NCBI GenBank assembly: GCA_964424105.1
Contig: CAYRHJ010000016.1
Span: 85,795 to 149,794 of the forward strand
From: CAYRHJ01 sp964424105
GTDB taxonomy: Bacteria; Planctomycetota; Phycisphaerae; UBA1845
Length of the DNA: 64,000 nt
Direction: 5' to 3'
Shown: in pieces, positions 53,186 through 61,602 of the stretch
How the letters are laid out: each line of letters begins with the position of its first letter
How positions within the stretch are numbered: the stretch's first letter is position 1
Program-made: the position numbers and the translations under genes
The notes under the pieces: model-generated
What the model was told of the DNA's origin: nothing
What the model saw: the letters and a program-made list of their open reading frames with translations, nothing else
The model's database searches: none

Positions 53186-53728
53186 ATGGATTTGGACGAC
53201 GACGACACTTGCATGTCCGGCGGCGACGACACTTGCAAGTCCGGTGACGACGACACTCGAATGCCCGGCGACGACGAGCGGTTCATGCGGTCCGCCCTCG
53301 ACGAAGCGCTCGCAGCCATGGAAAATGGCGACGTGCCGGTGGGCGCAGTGGTCGTTCATGACGGTCGCATCATTGGCCGAGGCAGGAATGAGCGCGAGCG
53401 GCTGAATGATCCGACGGCGCACGCCGAAATGATCGCCATCAGCGCCGCGGCGGAACATCTGCGTTCGTGGCGCCTGAACGACTGCACGCTGTACGTGACA
53501 TTGGAGCCTTGCATTATGTGTGCGGGTGCCCTCGTTCACGCCCGTATGGGGCGTCTGGTTTTCGGCACGGCGGATCCGAAGGCCGGTGCGTGTGGATCGG
53601 TATTCAACGTCGTCAATGACGGGCGGCTCAATCATCGGGTGAAGACGGATTTTGGAACGCTCGAACAACCGTGCGCGTCTATCCTGCATGACTTTTTTGC
53701 CCGGCAGCGAAGCTTGGGGAAAAAGTAG
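53186..53728 (+). CDS. tadA: tRNA-specific adenosine deaminase
   Basis: From ATG 53186, preceded by GGGAGG, the 180-aa enzyme converts A34 to inosine in tRNA-Arg. Zinc and catalytic residues are in PTAHAEMIAI and EPCIMCAGALVHAR; NDCTLYVTLE precedes the latter, and FGTADPKAGACGSVFN follows. The first 30 or so residues, DDDDTCMSGGDDTCKSGDDDTRMPGD, are an octapeptide repeat encoded by three 24-bp DNA units and are foreign to the family; the usual start would be near DERFMRSALDEAL. The upstream ORF to 53087 is non-coding repeat. Confidence 0.94.
   Translation: MDLDDDDTCMSGGDDTCKSGDDDTRMPGDDERFMRSALDEALAAMENGDVPVGAVVVHDGRIIGRGRNERERLNDPTAHAEMIAISAAAEHLRSWRLNDCTLYVTLEPCIMCAGALVHARMGRLVFGTADPKAGACGSVFNVVNDGRLNHRVKTDFGTLEQPCASILHDFFARQRSLGKK
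53201..53272 (+). repeat. Three in-frame 24-bp repeats at the start of tadA
   Basis: Units begin GACGACACT at 53201, 53225 and 53249. They encode the octapeptides DDTCMSGG, DDTCKSGD and DDTRMPGD. Confidence 0.85.
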
Positions 53729-53861
53729 GGTCGGGCGTGATGTTTTGCATCCATGCCCGCATAGCCGACCACGCCGCCCGGGCGGAGGTCGCGTGTTAAT
53801 GGCCGCTCGCTCGCCTGTCTGCGTGCGTACCCGTCCGCAGATGGGGTGTCATGGTGGATTT

Positions 53862-53956
53862 CTGGATTCCGGCTTGCGCCCGAATGACGGAATGGGCCGG
53901 AATAACGGAATGCGCCGGAATGACGATGTTCACTATTTGCTGCTTTCAGTAGTATA
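53862..53956 (+). repeat. REP-like palindromes with a conserved tail
   Basis: Two or three degenerate palindromes (TGGATTCCGGCTTGCGCC; GCGCCGGAATGACGATGTTC) run into a tail with CACTATTTGCTGCTTTCAGTAGTATAAT. The tail matches the minus strand at 60244-60287 over about 40 bp. Confidence 0.65.
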
Positions 53957-53958
53957 AT
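53929..53958 (+). promoter_or_regulatory. Candidate promoter for the DUF1549 gene
   Basis: A perfect TATAAT at 53953-53958 has TTCACT 18 bp upstream. It overlaps the previously available ATG at 53957, so the gene is taken to start at the GTG 53984, preceded by GGGAG. Confidence 0.5.
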
Positions 53959-53983
53959 GGTGCATGGCCTGGGAGCGTCTGGC

Positions 53984-55702
53984 GTGAACTCGATCAAGCT
54001 GTCGATAATTTGGTCATCGCGGAGTCGGCGATTGCGGAATGGTACATGGCTGAATTGGCAATCGCGCTTTAACCGATTTTTCCGTGCGAAGCGTTGGCTG
54101 GCTGTCCTGGTGATGGTGGCCTCGTCTGAACTCGCGATCGGGGACGGGAAGGCCGGTCGCCCGGATGAATCCGTGCCCGCGGCCGATCTGATCGACCCGC
54201 TGCCGTTGGAACCGGCCGCCCCGCCCGACCCCATCCGCGGCCAAGCTCGACGCGACGGCAACGCCATCGACCGATTCATCGAGGCATCGTGGGCGGAATA
54301 CGGGGTCAAGCCGGCCCGTCAGGCGGATGACTACACTTTTGCCAGGCGCGTCTATCTCGATATCGCCGGCGTCATTCCGACGTACGAACAGATGGAGCGC
54401 TATCTGAACCATGGACGCAACCGTCGAACCAAGCTCATCGATCGGCTTCTGCAATCCAACCGTTACGCGGATCATTGGGCGGTGTTCTGGGGGGACTTGT
54501 TTCGCGAGAAGGCCAACGTTGAAGGCGCGGAACGATTCGCCTTTCGCGATTACATTCGGACGTCGCTGGCTGACAACAAACCGTATGACGTCTGGGTGCG
54601 CGAGATGCTGTCCGCCACGGGTCGGGCGGATGAAGTGCCGGCTGCTACGTTTTTGTTGGCCCACGGTTCCAAACCGGAGGAATTGACGCTGACGACGACG
54701 CAGGTGTTTCTGGGCGTGCAGCTTCGGTGTGCAGAATGTCACGATCATCCCTTCGAAGCCTGGAAGCAAACGGACTATCTGGGAATGCGGGAGTTTTTTC
54801 GCGGAACCGTGCAGCGCCGGGTGGCCCACGACGACGATGCGTCCGGCGGTGATGGTAATGGTCCGTACGGGATGGAGGTCCGACAGAATCGCAAGGAATC
54901 GCGCGGGCGTTTTGTCACCGGGGCTTCGTCAGCGCTGGGGAGCGGTCGAGAAGGCTTGGCTGAACTGCTGACCCGCAAGGACAATCCGTATTTCGCGCGG
55001 GTGGCGGTGAACCGCATCTGGGCGGTGATGTTCGGCGTCGGCTTGGTCAATCCGCCGGACGGATTCAGCCTGTGGAACCCACCGTCGCATCCGATGCTGT
55101 TGGATTGGCTGGCGCTTGAATTCATCGAAAATGGCTACGACCTTCAGCACGTCATTCGCCTGATCTGCAATTCCCGGACCTATCAACTCGCCAGCCACGG
55201 CGCGGGTGCACCTTTGTCATCGTCCCCGCCGACGATCGAGCTGTTCGCCCAAATGCCGCTCAAGAGAATGACCGCGGAACAGTTGCACGATTCGGTTCTC
55301 GTAGCCTGCGGGCTGGTTCAGTCCGATGGTGCGTGGCGACCGGCCATCGAAAAGCCCTTTCCAGCCGGACCCGGGAGTTTTTTGAATACGTTTGGAAGTC
55401 ATGCGCGTGAAACGATTCAGGAACGTGATACCGCGGTCACCATCCCGCAAGCCCTGACGCTTCTCAACGGTAATTTCTTGAATCGCGCGGTGCAAATGCA
55501 TCCCACTCACCCGGTACGACGATGGCTCGAAGCGGCTGTGCCCCGTCGCGAGGTGGTTCGTCGTCTGTTTATCAGCACGTTGTCACGCCCGCCGACCGAC
55601 GATGAACGTGACGACGTATTGGACGTCGCCCAGACGGAATCGACCTGGGCCGACGTACAATGGGCGCTGATCAACACGCGCGAATTCATGTTCGTGCATT
55701 GA
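53984..55702 (+). CDS. DUF1549/DUF1553 protein with CxxCH motif
   Basis: The protein has about 572 residues from GTG 53984 (GGGAG eight bases upstream; the frame is open to 53957). A signal-like segment RWLAVLVMVASSELAIGDG lies near residue 40. DUF1549 features are AIDRFIEASWAEYGVKPARQAD, FARRVYLDIAGVIPTYEQ and ADHWAVFWGDLFREK. CAECHDHPFEAWKQTDYLGM holds a c-type CxxCH. DUF1553 follows: YFARVAVNRIWAVMFGVGLVNPPD and DLQHVIRLICNSRTYQLAS. Such planctomycete proteins are usually paired with DUF1501; here no partner gene follows. Confidence 0.9.
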   Translation: MNSIKLSIIWSSRSRRLRNGTWLNWQSRFNRFFRAKRWLAVLVMVASSELAIGDGKAGRPDESVPAADLIDPLPLEPAAPPDPIRGQARRDGNAIDRFIEASWAEYGVKPARQADDYTFARRVYLDIAGVIPTYEQMERYLNHGRNRRTKLIDRLLQSNRYADHWAVFWGDLFREKANVEGAERFAFRDYIRTSLADNKPYDVWVREMLSATGRADEVPAATFLLAHGSKPEELTLTTTQVFLGVQLRCAECHDHPFEAWKQTDYLGMREFFRGTVQRRVAHDDDASGGDGNGPYGMEVRQNRKESRGRFVTGASSALGSGREGLAELLTRKDNPYFARVAVNRIWAVMFGVGLVNPPDGFSLWNPPSHPMLLDWLALEFIENGYDLQHVIRLICNSRTYQLASHGAGAPLSSSPPTIELFAQMPLKRMTAEQLHDSVLVACGLVQSDGAWRPAIEKPFPAGPGSFLNTFGSHARETIQERDTAVTIPQALTLLNGNFLNRAVQMHPTHPVRRWLEAAVPRREVVRRLFISTLSRPPTDDERDDVLDVAQTESTWADVQWALINTREFMFVH

Positions 55703-55894
55703 AGCGAATCTTGGAAGGCGGCCGCCGTGATCCGGCTAGGGTGTCGGGCTTGTAGCACACCGCCCGTACCCCGGATTTGTCGCGAGCCGCGAGTTTCAAC
55801 TCGCGCGGCGCTTGAGTTTTCAGGCCAATGGGGTCATCCAAGTCAGCGCCGGCTGAAACGGGCGGCTCGCAAAGAATTTTCTAGCGATGTCGGG

Positions 55895-56902
55895 CTAGCC
55901 CCAATCCCACGCGAAACGGTGTTTGAAGCGGTGATAGTATAAACCGATCAGACGCGCCGTGACCATGTCAAGGTAGATTCCTATTCCGACCATGGCAATG
56001 AGGAACGCGAGAGTGCCGGCGAATTGAAACAGGAACTGTTCAAGATACCCAGCCGCCACGATCAGCCCCACCGTGATGGCGTAGGGCGGAAATGTCATAA
56101 CAATGGTCTTCAGAATCAGGTCGAGACGATACAGCGACGAAAACCCGCCCAGCGCCACGCACAAAACCACCATGGGCCAAAGGAATATACCCAACAGCAT
56201 CAGCCCGACCGCGACGGGCTCCTCGCCGGCCAATGACAGAATCGCCGCCAGGCCGGCGTCCGACCCTACTATCAAATCTCCGACGCCCATGCCCCCGGAG
56301 TCGGCGCGAAGCGCGACATAAAGTCCGACGGGAAGAAACACGACAATCCAACTGCCTATCCAGCGAATCACGGGAAGAATCAAATCATCCGTAAAACCAT
56401 CCGACATCGTCGGATAGGGCATGTCTTCGTCACCACCAGCCGAAGATTCAATGATCGAAAACAAGTAGGCCGAGAACCAAGCGCCTACAAAAAAACTGGC
56501 AAACGGCAGGAAGCTTGCCACCAGAAACGCTACGGTAATGACAATCACGGTTGCCAGCTTTCCAATGGACGCGGGAAACAGAAACGTCCAAAGGACGTCT
56601 TTTGCGAAGCCCGATGTGGGCGAGGGAGCGGGTAGTTTGTCAACGAATCGATCGGTGGGAGGCGGCGGTGTCTGGCTCGGGGTCTCCTGCACCGCGGCGG
56701 CTGGCGCGGGCTTCCTGAAAAAATCGTCGGGAAGGTCGTCAAAAATACTGCCGTCCCGCTCCGCCGCGGGTTCCGGCGGCGGATGTTTTTTGACGACTTC
56801 GATCACGAATATCTGCCCGCACTTTCGACAGCGGGCTTTCTTCCCGATAGCGGAATCGGGGAATTGACATTTGTTCCCACATTGACAAAGCGTGATAGGC
56901 AT
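55895..56902 (-). CDS. Zinc-ribbon membrane protein of unknown function
   Basis: The 335-aa protein begins MPITLCQCGNKCQFPDSAIGKKARCRKCGQIF, a CxC-x-C...CxxC zinc-ribbon, then a Pro/Asp linker (residues about 40-95). About six membrane segments follow: KLATVIVITVAFLVASFLPF, IGSWIVVFLPVGLYVAL, AVGLMLLGIFLWPMVVLCVALG, IVMTFPPYAITVGLIVAAGY and FAGTLAFLIAMVGIGIYLDMV. The combination occurs in planctomycete proteins of no assigned function. Not adjacent to another same-strand gene. Confidence 0.7.
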   Translation of the reverse strand: MPITLCQCGNKCQFPDSAIGKKARCRKCGQIFVIEVVKKHPPPEPAAERDGSIFDDLPDDFFRKPAPAAAVQETPSQTPPPPTDRFVDKLPAPSPTSGFAKDVLWTFLFPASIGKLATVIVITVAFLVASFLPFASFFVGAWFSAYLFSIIESSAGGDEDMPYPTMSDGFTDDLILPVIRWIGSWIVVFLPVGLYVALRADSGGMGVGDLIVGSDAGLAAILSLAGEEPVAVGLMLLGIFLWPMVVLCVALGGFSSLYRLDLILKTIVMTFPPYAITVGLIVAAGYLEQFLFQFAGTLAFLIAMVGIGIYLDMVTARLIGLYYHRFKHRFAWDWG

Positions 56903-57332
56903 AGTCCGACATCGACGGCGGCGATGGAAACGGGCTCGCGCCCACCGGTCCCCGATTCGAATATCAATTCAAACGATCAGCCGACTCTCGCTCGCTGAAC
57001 TGGGCGAGGGCACTTCAATATAGAACGCTACAATATCCAGTGCAATAGGATTTCTATTGGGCATGCTGCGGTGTGGTGCCGTTATTCTCCGGTAAACTGA
57101 ACTCCCAACGCATCTTGATCTCGGTGCCAGGTCTTCCCAAGGTATGATCGCCTGATCCATGCCGGCGGCTGCGTACGGCTTGACAGAGGTCAAGGACTGT
57201 CGATAGGGTGCTGCGATCGTGTGAAGGCGGCGGCCCATCGCTGGTCGGCTGGCTGGAGCGGAGTTAGAAATCGGAATCACCGGCGGGTTCTCTCGCCGCT
57301 GAAATTCCGTTGACCTGCTGGGAAACCCTCGA
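56903..57332. other. 430-bp divergent intergenic region
   Basis: No gene, RNA signature or clear promoter is visible in this gap. Confidence 0.4.
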
Positions 57333-58409
57333 TTGTTCTTGTTCTCAGAAAACCATCGTTTTCGGATTGTGGCGTATCCGCCGACGTGCCATCGAAGCTA
57401 CCTCGTGGCACTGATCTGTACGGCATGGTGTCTTTCATCGGTCGCCCAGGGGCAGCCGGTGGTCGATCATCCCGGCCTGGAAGAACTGCGCAAGCGCACG
57501 CCCAGCGGTGAAAACGACGATCGCATTATTATCGAATGGTTGGACGCGGAAATAAAGAAGCTGTCAAGCGGCCCAGCCGGCACATTTCGGGCGGCGCTTC
57601 GCAAAGTTGATCAGGACGCGGACACCACACGGGCCTTCAAAGAAACGTTGGCCCAGCGCCTCGGTGAATTCGCCAAGTCTCGATTGACCGGCTCCGAAGA
57701 CCTGTCAGTGGCTGCGGCTGGGGAACTGATGTGGTCGTTGATGGATGTCAATGACCCCAAGGTGCATCCGGGGCTGGCTGCGGGGCTGACCCATTCCATA
57801 CCGGCCGTCCGATATGCGGCTGCGAAGGGGTTGAGCCAATTGCGTGGGAGCCTCGCTTCCGCCGCCAATCCCGCGGTCTATCAGGAGACGATCGCGCAGC
57901 TAATTAAAGCCGGGCAAAACGAAACCGACGGTGTGGTGCTGGAGCGCATCTATGGCGCCCTTTCCACGAAGGACGTCGATCCTGTGATGCTGAACGCCAT
58001 CGCCGAGGTGCTCTCGGCGCGCGTGGCGAAGTACCGGGCGGGTGCGGCCTTGAACGATGAAGCTGAGATATCGTTGGTGACCTATTTGTCGGGTCTGACT
58101 TTGAATCGCACACAGGCGGTCCCCATCGTGCAGCAATTGGCTGTGCTCGTTCGACTGGATGTCGAGTCTCGCGTGAGCGGAAGCCTTTCGGCGGATCATC
58201 AGGACGTGATCGAGCGGCGGCTGTGCCTTTGCGAGGAGTTCCTGAACGCTGTGGTCGCCGGCGGCGGGAAGATCTGCGATGCCCTTCGCGCCGGGCAGGC
58301 TGGGCTGCACGCGAATATGCAACTCGAACTGATCAATTGGGTGGGCAGTGAAGACGTGGCTGGTTCGCTGAACGCAAGCCCCTGGTCCGTTCCGGTCGGC
58401 GCGCCGTGA
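57333..58409 (+). CDS. Exported HEAT-repeat-like protein
   Basis: The frame starts at TTG 57333 (GGGAAA upstream) and encodes 358 residues with a signal peptide (HRSYLVALICTAWCLSSVAQGQ). The remainder is alpha-helical with HEAT-like pairs: LSVAAAGELMWSLMDVNDPKVHPGLAAGL then IPAVRYAAAKGLSQLRGSL. ALNDEAEISLVTYLSGLTL and VIERRLCLCEEFLNAVV follow. No catalytic motif. A later GTG at 57369 is possible. It probably serves as an extracytoplasmic binding scaffold, but that is inference. Confidence 0.65.
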   Translation: MFLFSENHRFRIVAYPPTCHRSYLVALICTAWCLSSVAQGQPVVDHPGLEELRKRTPSGENDDRIIIEWLDAEIKKLSSGPAGTFRAALRKVDQDADTTRAFKETLAQRLGEFAKSRLTGSEDLSVAAAGELMWSLMDVNDPKVHPGLAAGLTHSIPAVRYAAAKGLSQLRGSLASAANPAVYQETIAQLIKAGQNETDGVVLERIYGALSTKDVDPVMLNAIAEVLSARVAKYRAGAALNDEAEISLVTYLSGLTLNRTQAVPIVQQLAVLVRLDVESRVSGSLSADHQDVIERRLCLCEEFLNAVVAGGGKICDALRAGQAGLHANMQLELINWVGSEDVAGSLNASPWSVPVGAP

Positions 58410-58552
58410 ATCCCGTTTGGATTGATCCCGTCGCAAGATGGAACGGATCAGTCGAAGCCTCGCCCTCCCCTGTTTTCGAACCATGTGAAAACGGCTGTTG
58501 AAGCGGAGCCGGCGACGACTGCGTCGATTGCGATTCAGATTTTCGCCGGCGG

Positions 58553-59527
58553 TCAAAATCGACTGACGTGACAGGGGTGTCGACGTGCAAATGTTTCGAG
58601 GTTTTTGGCATATCGCTGAACAGCGTCCGAGACAATTTCATTCGACGGGCGCTCGTCTGAGGGGTCGTTCAATGGTCCAAGCAGCTCGATGGCGTACCTG
58701 AAGCCCGGTCGTGAGATGGCGAACGCCTGCACAATCGGTGCGCCGGATTTGAGGGCAATGTGCAAAGGCCCGGTCAACAGCCTGCGTGGTTTTCCGAAAA
58801 GGACGACCTCCGCCGAGCGACGATGCACACTGTGCCTGGGCTGGGCGTCGATGAGACTGCCAACGATGTAGTTGTCCTCGAATTTGCGATAAATGTTTCG
58901 CGGGAAAGTATCAGTATAGAAATACTCGATGACCGGTAAACCCTTTTGCTCACGTTTGTTACGGGTGTATCGCCAGACGGCGCCCATCTTGGCCTCGCGC
59001 ACAGCTACCATCTTGTAACCCTGGATACGCAAGAACTGAAACGCCAGATGCTGATGGCCTAGATGCGACAGCACGAGGTAGACGCCGCGTCCTTGTTTCA
59101 GGGCATCGTCGATGATGTCAGGTGGTGTTATGGAGAATTGTTGTAACAGGCGAGGGGTGTCGAACATGTCGAAGATCAGAAAGAAAGTCTTGTCACATCG
59201 CATACGAATGAATTGCCGTTTGGTGGCGGCTCGAATCTGACGCGGCCCAGCCCGATCGCCGAGGATTTGTCGGACCTGTTCGTTCACGCGGGCCCGACGC
59301 TTGAAATCGATCAGCCACTCCATCGTCCCAAACGAGTGACACAGCGCGTATAAGCCTGAAAGTGAAAGCACCTTCGCGAGGCAGAACACGACCGCCCGCG
59401 TCAGCTCGAAAGTCCACCGTTCCCAGGTGGACAGCGGGACGTCGCCGATGTCCGACCGGTCTTCGTTCGGTTCGACCTGAGCGATGTTTGTGTTGGCGGA
59501 TGTCAAGGTTCGATGATTCAGGCCCAA
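58553..59527 (-). CDS. LpxL/HtrB-like lysophospholipid acyltransferase-type protein
   Basis: The 324-aa protein begins at TTG 59527 (no nearby ATG). It has a membrane-associated N-terminal helix (LTRAVVFCLAKVLSLSGLYALC) and the body typical of late lipid A acyltransferases (RMRCDKTFFLIFDMFDTPRLL; GVYLVLSHLGHQHLAFQFL; MVAVREAKM; YIVGSLIDAQPR; LHIALKSGAPIVQAFAI). In classical members the motif H-x4-D/E supplies the catalytic pair; here the segment reads HLGHQH, so the acid is replaced. It may be inactive or have another role. It sits alone. Confidence 0.7.
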   Translation of the reverse strand: MGLNHRTLTSANTNIAQVEPNEDRSDIGDVPLSTWERWTFELTRAVVFCLAKVLSLSGLYALCHSFGTMEWLIDFKRRARVNEQVRQILGDRAGPRQIRAATKRQFIRMRCDKTFFLIFDMFDTPRLLQQFSITPPDIIDDALKQGRGVYLVLSHLGHQHLAFQFLRIQGYKMVAVREAKMGAVWRYTRNKREQKGLPVIEYFYTDTFPRNIYRKFEDNYIVGSLIDAQPRHSVHRRSAEVVLFGKPRRLLTGPLHIALKSGAPIVQAFAISRPGFRYAIELLGPLNDPSDERPSNEIVSDAVQRYAKNLETFARRHPCHVSRF

Positions 59528-59921
59528 GGCCGGCGGATCTACCGATTGTCAACCTTTCTCGTCATGACCGGCGCTGCCGTCGCGGAGATTATGAAGTAAT
59601 GGGTACCCGTCGGGCAAGCTGACAATCGAGAATGTGTTTCCATTGTGAAAAGATCAGCTCCGCGGCCTAGACGAGATCGTTCTGAAAACCTGGGAAGTCT
59701 GATTGGGCGACACGCCTCTTCTGGGCATTCAAAACAGTCGGTCGATAATTGAATCTTCGCGTTCTTGTCGTGAAATGTGCAAGAACGCCAAAAGATTCGC
59801 GGAATACAGGGGCGTTGGCCGATGAAAATGGCGAACGGGAAATGAAGCGATTATGCTGCATTGGTCGGCTGCGCGCCGCGCGGAACGCGGCCCGACAAGT
59901 GTTCAACTATTGGGAGAACCA

Positions 59922-59993
59922 ATGATGTTCAGTGCTATTTTTGACTTGATCTGGACCTTCGTAAACTCGCTTTTGGCGATCTTGGGAGTCTAA
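59922..59993 (+). CDS. Possible 23-aa hydrophobic peptide
   Basis: ATG 59922 (or 59925) follows TGGGAGAACC, a good Shine-Dalgarno, and the frame MMFSAIFDLIWTFVNSLLAI then LGV ends at TAA 59991. The peptide is one amphipathic to hydrophobic helix. This looks like a holin-like or type I toxin-like small membrane peptide, but no known family is claimed. It is too short to judge by composition. Confidence 0.4.
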   Translation: MMFSAIFDLIWTFVNSLLAILGV

Positions 59994-60013
59994 GCTCCCT
60001 TCGCTCGGTTTGG

Positions 60014-60083
60014 TAACTAAACAAAATGGTCGAACCGCCCTCCGAATAGATCGGAAGTCCGCTCCCACACGGCGCGGCTCTGA
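60014..60083 (-). repeat. Dispersed GAGCCGCG element, copy 4
   Basis: Read on the minus strand it matches 29768-29838 over about 70 bp (CAGAGCCGCG, GGGAGCGG, CTTCCGATC, ATTCG, GGCGG, CCATT, TGTT). Small substitutions only. Confidence 0.75.
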
Positions 60084-60243
60084 ATTTTTTCGGCGTTCTG
60101 AGACCATCACGACGGACGCTGCGAAGGAACCATCGCGCGGACCGGCGGTTGGGCTGCGCGCCAATTGTCGCGTCTAGGCCGACGGCGCGGATTTGACATT
60201 TCTGACCGTGCATGCTTATGACAAGTGACAATCGCCGTAGGTA

Positions 60244-60300
60244 GTACTACGGAGAGCAGCAAAAAGTGAACATCGTCATTCCGGCGCAAGCTGGAATCCA
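60244..60300 (-). repeat. REP-like palindrome with conserved tail, copy 2
   Basis: On the minus strand it contains GGATTCCAGC, GCGCCGGAATGACGATGTTC and CACTTTTTGCTGCTCTCCGTAGTA, matching 53912-53956. The TATAAT of the other copy is TACTAC here. Confidence 0.65.
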
Positions 60301-60460
60301 TCGCCTAGGCGGGCGTGGCCCGCTGCTGGATGTTCGATGGTTCATGCTGCGTGTAGTATGTGGCTGGGTCGTCCTTGACCGGGCGTGCGGTCGACGGTCC
60401 AACTAATGTAACGCGGCGTCGATGCTCGTCATGGGAAAAGACTTTGTAAGGATCAATCCA

Positions 60461-61285
60461 ATGAAAGACGCGGATCAAGTTCGTCAAGCCGTTTCTCGAG
60501 CCTATTCAAGGGTGGTTGATGGCGGGGGGTGTTGTTCAACGATCGCTGATTCCGACGGGGTCGCGGTTCAGGATGCTGGTTACCGAGCGGAAGAATTGGC
60601 GTCGCTGCCCGGCGATGCCGTGGTGAATGCCCGTGGCTGCGGAAACCCCTTGGCCTTCAGCGAGGTTCGGGAGGGCGACGTCGTGCTCGACCTGGGTTGT
60701 GGGGCCGGGATCGACCTGCTCCTAGCCGGTCGCAAGGTCGGCAAGAACGGTCGGGCCATTGGCGTGGACATGACCGACGCGATGATCGACAAGGCGAGAC
60801 AGACCATCGCATCCAGCGGGATGACACAAGTTGAAGTCCGCAAAGGACTGATTGAATCGCTGCCTGTGGAAGACGGGTCAGTGGATTGGGTGATTTCAAA
60901 CTGCGTCGTGAACCTGTCACCCGAAAAACAGCGCGTGTTTGCGGAAATTTTCCGGGTGCTGAAACCCGGCGGGCGCGTGCGGATTTCAGATATCGTAGCC
61001 AGCGACATGCCCGACCGGTTGCGTCACGACGAGAGCCTGCATTGCTCCTGTGTGGCGGGTGCCATCAGCGAGTCACAATACGTCGCCGCGCTTCAAGCCG
61101 CGGGATTGGTCGACGTGAAAATCGAGCATCGACTGCATTACACCGCTTCGCAATTGGAGGCGCTCATCGGTTCTGACTTCGACGCGTCGGAAGGATGCCA
61201 CGTAGGCGGATTCGCGGACGCCGCGGCGGAATTGGAGGGCCGGGTGGCCAGTGTCACCGTCGCCGCCACGAAACCCCTCAAGTAA
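60461..61285 (+). CDS. arsM: Arsenite S-adenosylmethionine methyltransferase
   Basis: From ATG 60461 (AAGGA eight bases upstream; the frame is open to 60422) the 274-aa enzyme methylates As(III) with SAM to methylarsenicals. SAM-binding LDLGCGAGIDLLLAGRKVG is clear. The three conserved arsenic-binding cysteines are represented by NARGCGNPLAF, ISNCVVNLSPEKQRVFAEIFR and CSCVAGAIS. GVDMTDAMIDKARQ and LKPGGRVRISDIV are methyltransferase landmarks. No ArsR-type regulator or arsenic efflux gene is in the window. Confidence 0.92.
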   Translation: MKDADQVRQAVSRAYSRVVDGGGCCSTIADSDGVAVQDAGYRAEELASLPGDAVVNARGCGNPLAFSEVREGDVVLDLGCGAGIDLLLAGRKVGKNGRAIGVDMTDAMIDKARQTIASSGMTQVEVRKGLIESLPVEDGSVDWVISNCVVNLSPEKQRVFAEIFRVLKPGGRVRISDIVASDMPDRLRHDESLHCSCVAGAISESQYVAALQAAGLVDVKIEHRLHYTASQLEALIGSDFDASEGCHVGGFADAAAELEGRVASVTVAATKPLK

Positions 61286-61602
61286 CCCACGCTGTGTGAA
61301 TCTGTCACGGGTTGCGGCCGATTGCAACCAGAACCCGGTCACAGCCTGCGTCCGCAAGGCAAGGACGGGCCGCCGAACGTGACGCCGCACCGCGCGCGTG
61401 TCGCATTTTGTCGGCCACATTGACATTAAGCGGAGCTTCGAACAGAATCAAACTTTTGGTTTTGCCCGTCTAGCGGACTTGGTATCCGGGATGGCCAGCC
61501 CGCAAAATGGTTGCGGATATCGAGTTGGTCGACATCCGCGAAGCTGGGGTTTGAGTGGTGAGATTGAAAACACAGAACCTAACAAGGAAAGGACGAACAA
61601 CC
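61286..61602. other. 317-bp intergenic region
   Basis: I see no gene or clear terminator after arsM. The Shine-Dalgarno AAGGAAAGGA before 61603 lies at its end. Confidence 0.4.

Larger units (their letters stand above)
59528..60460. other. 933-bp gene-poor region
   Basis: The region contains a possible 23-aa peptide gene (59922-59993), a GAGCCGCG-family repeat (60014-60083), a REP-like repeat (60244-60300) and little else. Several open frames lack coding character. Confidence 0.5.

Noticed and set aside
53752..53940. Short open frames with RRNDDVHYLLLSVV-like ends
   Set aside because: They recur with the REP-like element at 60244-60300 and are repeat translations rather than genes.
56903..57332. 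Structured RNA gene such as SRP, RNase P or tmRNA
   Set aside because: None of their consensus blocks is visible in this or other intergenic stretches. No tRNA with a GGTTCGA-type arm plus acceptor pairing was found either.
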